Shown piece by piece: positions 54,682 through 62,209 of a stretch of 64,000 bases of DNA (positions within the stretch are counted from its first letter, which is position 1; the number at the start of each line of letters is the position of its first letter). The translations under genes were made by a program, and so were the position numbers. This DNA comes from Candidatus Pyrohabitans jungbluthii (GTDB taxonomy: Archaea > Hydrothermarchaeota > Hydrothermarchaeia > Hydrothermarchaeales > BMS3B): contig MTMD02000008.1 in NCBI GenBank assembly GCA_002010065.2, positions 1 to 64,000 of the forward strand, read 5' to 3'. The notes under the pieces are model-generated. The model was given only the letters and a program-made list of their open reading frames with translations. It ran no database searches and had not been told where the DNA came from.

Positions 54682-55461
54682 TCACGCAAGAAGCTTCACC
54701 AAGTCGGTTTTTGTAACTATGCCCGCCAGGTTGTCGCTAGCATCAACTATGGGTATACCAGAAAAGCCTCGTTCCAGCATCAAGCGAGCGGCTTCGCCAA
54801 CGGTCGAATCGTTGCTCAGCGTCACCACCGTCTGAGTCATGACATCCTCAACAATAAGGTTGCGCACCCTATTAGCCTGCTTGTTATCAGCGGCGCTCTT
54901 GAATGCTCCCAGGGCTCTGCCAAGCTGCCTTTCGGTGAGAATACCCACGATTCTCCCCTCTTCCACCACCACTAAGCGAGAGATGCCGTTGTCCAGCATT
55001 AATCTGCGAGCGTGTATCGCCCTATCCTCTGGGGAGACGGTGATCACCTGCTTGGTCATTACCTTCTCAACTCCCTCCTCGCTATCCTGCAGAGGCTTGA
55101 GCAGGTCGGTCGTCGTTACAATGCCCACAAGCTTGTCGTCATTAACCACGGGCAGGCTCTTTATCTTATGCTCAAGCATTAAGCGAGCAGCCTCACTCAC
55201 ATCGGCGTCTTTTCCAATGGTTATCACTCCTTTACTCATGGCCGTTGAGACGTGCAGGCTGCTGGGCAACTTGTTAGCATACCTGGAAGAGCCCATAACC
55301 TCGAGTATATCGTTGTCGGTAATCATCCCCACTATCTCGCCCTCATTTACAACCACAAGTCTCGAAATCCTGTGCTTCTCCATTAGCTCAAGCGCATCTG
55401 AGAGCTTCCTGTCCTTATCTATCGTCACAACCTCCTGCGTCATAAGCTCCTCTATTTTCAT
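54682..55461 (-). CDS. four-CBS-domain protein (A)
   Basis: About 259 residues made of four CBS motifs, forming two Bateman modules. Each repeat follows the pattern IEELMTQEVVTIDKDRKLSD, RLVVVNEGEIVGMITDNDIL or SLPVVNDDKLVGIVTTTDLL, with the final GIPIVDASDNLAGIVTKTDL. Bateman modules bind adenine nucleotides or related ligands and regulate partners. No catalytic domain is fused. ATG 55461 follows AGGTGA; a GTG at 55470 is in frame. It lies between two other proteins, CBS protein B upstream and the RNA ligase downstream. Confidence 0.88.
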   Translation of the reverse strand: MKIEELMTQEVVTIDKDRKLSDALELMEKHRISRLVVVNEGEIVGMITDNDILEVMGSSRYANKLPSSLHVSTAMSKGVITIGKDADVSEAARLMLEHKIKSLPVVNDDKLVGIVTTTDLLKPLQDSEEGVEKVMTKQVITVSPEDRAIHARRLMLDNGISRLVVVEEGRIVGILTERQLGRALGAFKSAADNKQANRVRNLIVEDVMTQTVVTLSNDSTVGEAARLMLERGFSGIPIVDASDNLAGIVTKTDLVKLLA

Positions 55462-55466
55462 CCTCT

Positions 55467-56321
55467 TCACCTCTCAACCATTGCCTTTAGGATATCACGC
55501 TTGGTTACAATCCCCTGAAGCTCAAAGGCATCGTTAACCACGGGCAGAGAGGAGATGTGGTGATCTAGCATTCGCTGCGCAGCCTTGGCAGAGTCTTCAT
55601 TCTCGTTAGCGGTGATAAGCTCACTGCTCATCACATCACCCGCGGTTACGAAGGGCAGTGTTTTGATGTACCGATACTTCGGGCGACCCCCCTGCTCTGG
55701 CTTCCTCACATATAGTACTCGCTTAGCTTTTATGCCAAGCACTGGATCTTCCAGCTCAAGTAAGCTGAGGTCAGTGGCGGTGACTATACCCACCGGCTCA
55801 GCGCCGTCGGTTATCACCACTCGGCTTATGCCGTTCTCAACCATCAGCTCCACTATGTGCGCAAGCGTGTGGTTCCTGTTTGCTGTTATTACATCTCGCG
55901 TCATTAGCTCGGAGGTTTTGTACATGCCCTCCATATTCTCCACATAGGCGCGGAGAATATCAGTTGTGGTTATTATGCCCACGAGCGAGTCATTCTCAAC
56001 CACGGGTATTGAGGAAATCCCCTTCTCAATCATAAGTTTCGCAGCTTCTTTTACTTCAGCATCAGGCGGGAGGGTTATAAGCCCCTTGGTCATTACGCGG
56101 GAACAGGCTACCTTATCTATCGGTCTGCGCCTCCACGGAGCGCGACCCTCGCCGAGACGGCGTGCCATGTCTTTCTGTGTTACTATTCCTACAGGTTTTC
56201 CCTGCTCCAGGATAACAACACGGGATATGTCGTTTTTAATCATTAAATTTCGAATGCGCTCAAGCGTGGCGTCGCTCTCTGCAGCTATAACAGGGCTCTG
56301 CATGTACTTCTCCAGCTTCAA
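55467..56321 (-). CDS. four-CBS-domain protein (B)
   Basis: 284 residues with four CBS repeats: RVVILEQGKPVGIVTQKDMA, SIPVVENDSLVGIITTTDIL, RVVITDGAEPVGIVTATDLS and SLPVVNDAFELQGIVTKRDI. An insertion of about 40 residues (LLELEDPVLGIKAKRVLYVR onward) separates repeats three and four. The start is a TTG after GGAGGG. It shares its operon and repeat order with proteins A and C, so the three probably arose by duplication. Confidence 0.87.
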   Translation of the reverse strand: MKLEKYMQSPVIAAESDATLERIRNLMIKNDISRVVILEQGKPVGIVTQKDMARRLGEGRAPWRRRPIDKVACSRVMTKGLITLPPDAEVKEAAKLMIEKGISSIPVVENDSLVGIITTTDILRAYVENMEGMYKTSELMTRDVITANRNHTLAHIVELMVENGISRVVITDGAEPVGIVTATDLSLLELEDPVLGIKAKRVLYVRKPEQGGRPKYRYIKTLPFVTAGDVMSSELITANENEDSAKAAQRMLDHHISSLPVVNDAFELQGIVTKRDILKAMVER

Positions 56322-56334
56322 TTAAGCTCCCTCC

Positions 56335-57270
56335 TTAACTTACCAGTGCCCGCACCAGGTCGCGCTCTGTAATTATACCCAAAAGCCGACTATCTTCAAC
56401 CACGCACACGGTGCCAACGCCGGTATCTTCAATAATCTTGGCAACCTCGCCCAGGTCGGTGCCTTCTTTTACTGTGGGTACGTCTTTGCTCATTATTTCA
56501 GAAACACGGGTCTTGAGCACCTCATCCAGGCGATTCTTCACAATCTTTTCAAAAATGTGGTTTCTGCCTATGAACTCTATTATCATTCGCGTGGTGAGAA
56601 GTCCCTCAAGGAAGCCCTGACTCGTTACCGGAAGGCGTCTGAAGCTGTTCCTCACCATTATCTTTGTAGCATCTCCCAGAGTGGTGCCAGGCGTTGTTGT
56701 TATCACATTGCGACTCATGTACTCTTCCACGCGCTTGCCTGTCTTCTTGTCTGCGATAAGATAAACGAAATCGCGCTCTGTGACTATTCCTGCGACGCGG
56801 TTTTCATCATCCACCACCACAACGCCGCCTATCCTGGACTTGAGGATCTCCTCCAGGGCGTCGTCGATGCTTGCGCTTGTGGGAAGCGTCACCACATCGT
56901 TTACCATAATTTCATGGATTGATTCATTTATGGCGGCGAGGAAATTCCCCCCATACTTCTCGCTTATCAAGCGGGTCTTTTCATTCCCGCCCAGCAGGTC
57001 AATTATGTCGCTTGAGCCAATAATTCCCAAAAGCTTCTTGGTTCCGGGGTCAGCGACAGGCAACCTGCGAAAGCGGTACTTGGTCATGGTTTCGGCAGCG
57101 CCCTTTATGGTCATGGTAGGCGGGACAGTGACAACATCTTTGGTGGCGATGCTCATTATGCTACCAGATTTCTTGGAGATGTGGCTTTTGAAGTCCAGCG
57201 AACCCCTGTCGCGTGCCTGACTTATGGTGTACTTTTCCTTTCTCTTCATGTCCACATGCTCTTCCTGCAT
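56335..57270 (-). CDS. four-CBS-domain protein (C)
   Basis: About 311 residues. After a charged leader of some 35 residues, four CBS repeats follow, e.g. RLPVADPGTKKLLGIIGSSD, GVVVVDDENRVAGIVTERDF, RLPVTSQGFLEGLLTTRMII and TVCVVEDSRLLGIITERDLV. ATG 57270 has a strong AGGAGGT five bases upstream and is preferred over an in-frame start at 57333. It is first in the operon C-B-A-ligase. A TATA-like element and AT-rich DNA lie upstream, shared with the divergent RNA and iron permease region. Confidence 0.88.
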   Translation of the reverse strand: MQEEHVDMKRKEKYTISQARDRGSLDFKSHISKKSGSIMSIATKDVVTVPPTMTIKGAAETMTKYRFRRLPVADPGTKKLLGIIGSSDIIDLLGGNEKTRLISEKYGGNFLAAINESIHEIMVNDVVTLPTSASIDDALEEILKSRIGGVVVVDDENRVAGIVTERDFVYLIADKKTGKRVEEYMSRNVITTTPGTTLGDATKIMVRNSFRRLPVTSQGFLEGLLTTRMIIEFIGRNHIFEKIVKNRLDEVLKTRVSEIMSKDVPTVKEGTDLGEVAKIIEDTGVGTVCVVEDSRLLGIITERDLVRALVS

Positions 57271-57540
57271 TTCATACCTCCTGGTGATGATCATGTAAGT
57301 GTTAAAAAAGTGGTTTCCAACCTCCCATGGCAAGTAACTTCACATAGGTATATCTAAAGACCCCAGCCATTGTTTTATATTTTTTGTTACATGGTTAATA
57401 AACCTTTGGAGCATCTTGCATAGATAACAGGCTATACCCCTGTAAGATATGAAAATGTCCTTATTGTTAAGATGAAGTTATTCAGACATAAACGATTTTA
57501 AAAAGCCTGCGTAGGTTATGCTTCCCCTTTTTATATACCG

Positions 57541-57830
57541 CCGATCCGAAGACCGGTTTGAGCTAGCATAAGCCTGCGGTGAGAGCCGGGGCAAGTCGGC
57601 GGGAACACAGCGCGTATGGGCCCCTCCCCGAGAGTGCCTCGAGATGCAGGCGATGAGGGCGAGGACAACCACGCGCTGGAAAAGGGCTCGTCAGAAAATC
57701 CCTTTCTCTGTAGAGGGTCCCCGGGTGAGCTCAGGCGCTAGCCAGCGATGAGCTCCGGGAGTTAGAGAGCAGGGGACATGACGGGCCTGAAAGAGCAATA
57801 CGCTGATTCTGTGGTCTTACGGTTTGGGGG
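57541..57830 (+). ncRNA. candidate structured RNA, family not identified
   Basis: A GC-rich stretch without credible coding potential stands in otherwise AT-rich intergenic DNA. TTTTTATATA lies at 57528-57537. Clear complementarities are GTCCCC/GGGGAC (57717-57722 with 57772-57777) enclosing GAGCTC/GAGCTC (57727-57732 with 57750-57755) and CGCT/AGCG; CAGCGCGT/ACGCGCTG (57608-57615 with 57671-57678); and a possible closing helix CCGAAGACC with GGTCTT(A)CGG near the two ends. GCCTGC/GCAGGC (57572-57577 with 57646-57651) would cross the second helix as a pseudoknot. Size and closure recall RNase P RNA, but its invariant P4 sequences are not recognisable. Ends and strand are uncertain. Confidence 0.55.
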
Positions 57831-57845
57831 TGAAATCTGGGAAAA

Positions 57846-57889
57846 TTTTATATAGCCCTTTTTAGGCCTACCTAATTAGGTAAACCTAA
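57846..57889 (+). promoter_or_regulatory. TATA box and iron-repressor-like palindrome of the ftr1-like gene
   Basis: TTTTATATA at 57846-57854 is followed by a 28-base dyad at 57862-57889: outer arms TTAGG/CCTAA and a perfect inner core TACCTAATTAGGTA, with only two unpaired positions per side. The TTAGG...CCTAA form resembles DtxR/IdeR/MDR-type boxes. It covers the predicted transcription start and lies 13 bases before the permease ATG, so iron-dependent repression is strongly suggested. No DtxR-type regulator is in the window. Confidence 0.75.
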
Positions 57890-57902
57890 GAGAGTGAAAT
57901 AG

Positions 57903-58763
57903 ATGATTGCGAGCTTTGTAATAACCTTCAGAGAAGCGCTTGAGGCCGCGCTGATAATTGGGATAGTTGCCGCCTATCTCAGAAAGGTAGGAAGAAAAGA
58001 TATGGAAAGGTATCTCTTCATAGGCGTGGCCGGAGCAATTCTGGCGAGCGTCCTAGCGGGAGCTCTTTTCCTTCTGATTTACGGTGGCCTGGAAGGCAGG
58101 GCAGAGGAGATCTTCGAGGGCGTAGCCAGCCTGAGCGCAGCGGCTGTGCTCACCTACATGATATTCTTCTTTGCGAAGCATGCTAAAGGGATAAAGGGTG
58201 AGCTTCAAAACAAGGTCGACGCCTCGCTGGGCAGAGGTTCTGCATGGGGAATAGCTGCGCTGGCATTCCTGGCGGTGTTCAGAGAGGGCGTTGAGACGGT
58301 GCTCTTCCTGGGAGCAATCGCTGTAAAGGAGCCCTTAAGCACACTGGTTGGCTTAATAGCAGGTATCGTCGCAGTGACTGCACTCAGCATTGCAATGTTC
58401 GCTGGAATATACCGCCTCGACTATGCAAAGTTCTTCAAATATACGAGTGTCATCCTTGTGATCTTCGCCGCTGGCCTTGTTGCCTATAGTGTACATGAGC
58501 TGAATGAAGCAGGTATAATCCCGCCAGTAATTGAGCACGTATGGGACATCAACCCGCCGCCTAACGAGGACGGCACCTATCCAGCGCTGCACGAGAAGGG
58601 GATCATCGGCAGCATGCTCAAGTCGCTTATCGGCTACAACGGCAACCCCTCGCTCACAGAGGTGCTTGCATACCTCGGTTACTGGCTTACTGTGGGCTAC
58701 TTCCTGACAAGAAACTTCAGAGACACAAAGCAGGCGGCAGGCGCAAAAGCAGAGACACTTTAG
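57903..58763 (+). CDS. FTR1-family iron permease
   Basis: 286 residues with seven hydrophobic helices. The two REGLE-type iron motifs are FREALEAALIIGIVA at the N-terminus and VFREGVETVLFLGAI near residue 125. The family transports iron across the membrane, in eukaryotes with a multicopper oxidase and in prokaryotes often with a periplasmic partner; no partner gene is adjacent. A C-terminal loop (WDINPPPNEDGTYPALHEKG) before the last helix is typical of the EfeU/archaeal branch. The palindromic operator upstream supports iron control. Confidence 0.93.
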   Translation: MIASFVITFREALEAALIIGIVAAYLRKVGRKDMERYLFIGVAGAILASVLAGALFLLIYGGLEGRAEEIFEGVASLSAAAVLTYMIFFFAKHAKGIKGELQNKVDASLGRGSAWGIAALAFLAVFREGVETVLFLGAIAVKEPLSTLVGLIAGIVAVTALSIAMFAGIYRLDYAKFFKYTSVILVIFAAGLVAYSVHELNEAGIIPPVIEHVWDINPPPNEDGTYPALHEKGIIGSMLKSLIGYNGNPSLTEVLAYLGYWLTVGYFLTRNFRDTKQAAGAKAETL

Positions 58764-58900
58764 TGAGAGTTCACCTCTTTTCATTTCCTTTTTTAGCACC
58801 AATTCTCAATATTTGAGACTTTGTATGAGAAAAAAATGTTATATATGCACCACCCAGATTTCTTAAATAGGCCCCATAATTCCCCGAGAGGTAGATAAAG

Positions 58901-60337
58901 ATGAATATAAAGAGGTTGTTTTCTTTTCTGGCCATACCAGGTCTTAAAACCCTACCAAAAAAAGCGGGAAGGGAGGAGATTGTTGAAGTTAAGGCTGAAA
59001 CCGATGAGGACGTCATGAAGACAACTGCAAGCGTATTAGAAAACATGGGCGAAGCTTTTTACATCACAGATACCAGCCTCAGGATTATACATTTCAATCA
59101 AAAGATTGCAGAACTCCTTGGATATAAGCCCGAGGAGGTAATAGGCAAGTACTGCTATGACATCACCACCTACGTTGGCATTACCCCGGCATGCCACACA
59201 CCCAACTGCTCTTCCGTGGCGGTGTGCGAGGGTAGGGCTGAGATTATCAGAAGGGATGTGAGCCTTCAAACGAGAGACGGTAAGCGGATACCGGTGGAGA
59301 TAAGCACCTCACCAATAATCAATAGCAAGGGTGAGCGCATAGGTGCAGTGAAGCTGGTGAGAGACAAGCGTGATTTAAATGCAGTTATTGATAGCATTGG
59401 CGAAGCTGTAATGGTGATGGATGAAGAGCTGAAGATAACCTACTTTAATCCGGCTGCGGCAAAGCTGGCGAACGTGGATGTGGATGAGGCAATAGGGAAG
59501 TACTGCTACGAAATTCTTCCAGAAGAAGCCTGCCACACGGATGAGTGTCCTGCAAACAGGGTTCTTAAAGAGGGCAAGATAACAATCCAGACAATTAAAA
59601 GATCAAGTGCGGGAGATATACCTGCGGAGATAACCGCCTCGCCCATTAAGAATTCTAAGGGCGAATTTCTTGGAACGGTGGAGATAATAAAGGACCTCAG
59701 AGAGATGAAGGCAATAAAGGAGCTTGTGGAAAAGCTTCAGGAAGCAAGCTCCCACGTATCGGCAGTCTCAGAAGAGCTTGCAGCAAGCAGCGAAGAGATG
59801 ACTGCGAGCTTTGAGCATCTTTCCGAGACCATCGCAACCATAACTAGGGAGACCTTTGAGAACTCCAAGAAGGCAACCTCTGCCTCTGAGGCGATAAAGG
59901 AACTCGCCAGGATAAGCAAGGAGAACTCCGCAAGGGTGGCAGAGGTTGTAAAGGTTATAACAAAAATCGCCGACCAGACGAATCTGCTTGCACTAAACGC
60001 TGCGATAGAAGCGGCGCGCGCAGGTGAGCATGGGCGTGGCTTTGCTGTAGTTGCTGAGGAAGTAAGGAAGCTTGCAGAAAGCTCAGCGAAGGCAGCTGAG
60101 CAGATAGCGGAGATGGTAAGAGAGATGCAGATAGAGACTGAGAAGCGCACTCAGGAGCAGGTGGAGGCTATACTTGAGATCGCCCAGCGCTATGAGAAGA
60201 GCGCCAAGGATATCAACGAGGCCAACATCGCCACAGAGGAGCAGACCGCCAATATGCAGAGTCTCTCAGCTTCGGCGCAAGAACTGGCGAAGCTTGCCAC
60301 CGACCTCCAGGAGCTTGTTGACAAGTTCAACCTGTAG
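58901..60337 (+). CDS. soluble methyl-accepting chemotaxis protein with two PAS domains
   Basis: 478 residues and no membrane helix. Two PAS domains occupy about 45-165 and 165-275. Each has a Cys cluster after the same helix: GKYCYDI with [13 protein letters not shown], and GKYCYEI with [11 protein letters not shown]. The signalling domain follows (about 280-478), with the tip [20 protein letters not shown] and [19 protein letters not shown]. It probably senses a cytoplasmic signal such as redox or a metal, acting on CheA through CheW. GAGAGGT gives a good start. It heads a che operon. Confidence 0.92.
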   Translation: MNIKRLFSFLAIPGLKTLPKKAGREEIVEVKAETDEDVMKTTASVLENMGEAFYITDTSLRIIHFNQKIAELLGYKPEEVIGKYCYDITTYVGITPACHTPNCSSVAVCEGRAEIIRRDVSLQTRDGKRIPVEISTSPIINSKGERIGAVKLVRDKRDLNAVIDSIGEAVMVMDEELKITYFNPAAAKLANVDVDEAIGKYCYEILPEEACHTDECPANRVLKEGKITIQTIKRSSAGDIPAEITASPIKNSKGEFLGTVEIIKDLREMKAIKELVEKLQEASSHVSAVSEELAASSEEMTASFEHLSETIATITRETFENSKKATSASEAIKELARISKENSARVAEVVKVITKIADQTNLLALNAAIEAARAGEHGRGFAVVAEEVRKLAESSAKAAEQIAEMVREMQIETEKRTQEQVEAILEIAQRYEKSAKDINEANIATEEQTANMQSLSASAQELAKLATDLQELVDKFNL

Positions 60338-60346
60338 GGGATAGAA

Positions 60347-60826
60347 ATGAACGAGGCTGAGGAGCTAAAGCTGGTGGTTTTCAAGCTGGGCGATGAGGAG
60401 TACGCTGCAGAGGTTTCACAGGTGAGGGAGATAATAAAGCTTGAACGCATCACAAAGCTACCCCGTGCGCCTGAGTTTGTTGAGGGGATTATAAATCTCA
60501 GAGGACAGCTCACCACAGTACTAAACCTGAGAAAGCTGTTTAACTTGCCGGAGAGCGACGCTCCCAATGCTAGGATAGTGGTGCTCGACCAGGAGGAACC
60601 TACTGGTATAATAGTGGATGCAGTAACAGAGGTACTCAGCCTGACAAAGGATGAGATAGATAAGCCAACAAGAGTTTTCGGGATAGATGCTAGGTTCATA
60701 AAGGGCGTAGGAAAGAAGGACGACAGACTTATAATCATACTCGACCTGGATAAGATTCTAAGCCCAGAAGAGATAGAGCGCGTTCAAGAGGTAAGGGATG
60801 TGCTCCTGCAGGAGGTGAAGGAGTGA
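60347..60826 (+). CDS. cheW: chemotaxis adaptor protein
   Basis: 159 residues of the CheW fold: LVVFKLGDEEYAAEVSQVRE, ITKLPRAPEFVEGIINLRGQ and VLNLRKLFNLPE are hallmarks. It couples receptors to CheA. It begins nine bases after the receptor gene and overlaps cheY by four bases (GTGA). Confidence 0.95.
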   Translation: MNEAEELKLVVFKLGDEEYAAEVSQVREIIKLERITKLPRAPEFVEGIINLRGQLTTVLNLRKLFNLPESDAPNARIVVLDQEEPTGIIVDAVTEVLSLTKDEIDKPTRVFGIDARFIKGVGKKDDRLIIILDLDKILSPEEIERVQEVRDVLLQEVKE

Positions 60827-61194
60827 GTCTCAGGGTTTTAATAGCAGACGACGCAGCCTTCATGCGGAATATGCTGAAGAAAATACTGACGCAGGCTGGT
60901 TACGAAGTCGTAGGCGAAGCGAGCACCGGCGTGGAGGCTGTGGAGAAGTACAAGGAGGTAAGGCCAGACATCATGACGATGGACATAGTGATGCCAGAGA
61001 AGGACGGCATAGAGGCGGTGAGGGAGATAATCGAGTATGATCCGAATGCAAAGATAATCATGTGCAGTGCACTTGGGCAGCAGTCCATGATTATTGAAGC
61101 AATTCAGGCAGGTGCCAAGGACTACATTATCAAACCTTTCCAGCCTGCGAAGGTAATTGAAACTATTAAGAAAGTGGTTCACAGAACAAGCTAG
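60823..61194 (+). CDS. cheY: chemotaxis response regulator
   Basis: 123 residues. IADDAAFMRNMLKKIL is typical of CheY; the phospho-Asp is in MTMDIVMPEKDG and the Lys in YIIKPFQPAKV. In archaea it signals to the archaellum motor through CheF and related adaptors, which are not seen here. GTG start with GGAGGTG upstream, overlapping the cheW stop. Confidence 0.93.
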   Translation: MSLRVLIADDAAFMRNMLKKILTQAGYEVVGEASTGVEAVEKYKEVRPDIMTMDIVMPEKDGIEAVREIIEYDPNAKIIMCSALGQQSMIIEAIQAGAKDYIIKPFQPAKVIETIKKVVHRTS

Positions 61195-61203
61195 GATTTA
61201 AAA

Positions 61204-62205
61204 ATGTCGAAAATAAGGGTGCTTGTGGTTGATGATTCTGCGCTGATGAGGCGCGTGCTTACTGACATACTTAATAGTGTTGAAGATATTGAAGTGGTAG
61301 ACACTGCTGAAAGTGGGGAGGAGGCTGTAGAGAAGGTTGGGGAGCTTGCGCCCGATGTAATAATTCTAGATATACTCATGCCTGGAATGGGGGGCCTCGT
61401 TGCTCTCAATACAATTATGAAAACGAGACCAACGCCTGTGATTGTGTTCAGTTCCTATGACAAGCCAGACATAACCCTCGAGTCCCTCGAGAGAGGCGCA
61501 GTAGACTTTGTATCCAAGCCCGTGGGTGACTTAGAGAGGGTTGCCAGCGAACTCATAGAAAAGGTGAGAGTAGCTGCGAGAGTGGACGTGGGCAGGCTGA
61601 AGGAGAGAAAGGCTCCCATAAGAGAATTCAAAATCGTGGTTATTGGCGCCTCCACAGGTGGCCCCCGCGCGCTTGGTGAACTTTTACCCATGCTTCCTGC
61701 TGATTTAACCGCGGCGATTGTGGTTGTGCAGCACATGCCCCCAAAGTTCACCAGTTCGCTTGCGGCGAGGCTTAACAAAGTCTGCGCCCTTGACGTGAAG
61801 GAGGCGGAAGATGGCGAGGTTATCGCACCTGGAAAGGTGTACATCGCACCAGGAGGCTATCACCTCCTTGTTGAAAGGGAAATTGTCAATGGCAGCGAGG
61901 CGTTTCTAATAAAACTTGCCAAAGGAGCAAAGAGAAACAACGTAATACCCTCAATAGACACAACCATGGAATCTGTTGCAAAGGCTGCAGGTAATCGCGC
62001 CATAGGTGTCCTGCTAACCGGGATGGGGCACGACGGCGCTGCTGGAATGAAAGCCATAAGGGATGCAGGAGGTTTTACAATAGCAGAGGACTCCTCCACA
62101 TGCATTGTCTATGGAATGCCAAAAGCTGCTGCAGAACTCGGTGCCGTGAATAAGATTTTACCTCTCCATGACATATCAAAAGAGCTTACCAAGCAGGTGA
62201 CGTAG
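61204..62205 (+). CDS. cheB: chemotaxis protein-glutamate methylesterase
   Basis: 333 residues. The N-terminal receiver has VVDDSALMRRVL and phospho-Asp in ILDILMPGMGG. The C-terminal methylesterase has the Ser-His-Asp triad in VIGASTGGPRAL, VVVQHMPPKFTSSLA and GMGHDGAAGMKAI. It demethylates receptors during adaptation. No cheR is present within the window; it may lie beyond the right edge. Confidence 0.96.
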   Translation: MSKIRVLVVDDSALMRRVLTDILNSVEDIEVVDTAESGEEAVEKVGELAPDVIILDILMPGMGGLVALNTIMKTRPTPVIVFSSYDKPDITLESLERGAVDFVSKPVGDLERVASELIEKVRVAARVDVGRLKERKAPIREFKIVVIGASTGGPRALGELLPMLPADLTAAIVVVQHMPPKFTSSLAARLNKVCALDVKEAEDGEVIAPGKVYIAPGGYHLLVEREIVNGSEAFLIKLAKGAKRNNVIPSIDTTMESVAKAAGNRAIGVLLTGMGHDGAAGMKAIRDAGGFTIAEDSSTCIVYGMPKAAAELGAVNKILPLHDISKELTKQVT

Positions 62206-62209
62206 GAAA

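Noticed and set aside
57478-57672. Minus-strand frame of about 64 codons
   Set aside because: It lies across the structured RNA, has atypical composition and no ribosome-binding site.
57541-57830. RNase P RNA or SRP RNA as a firm call for the structured RNA
   Set aside because: The size, closing helix and two weak sequence resemblances fit RNase P RNA, but the invariant ACAGA and P4 sequences are not found; SRP helix 8 and the GGAAGG-type loop are also absent. It is kept as an unassigned RNA.
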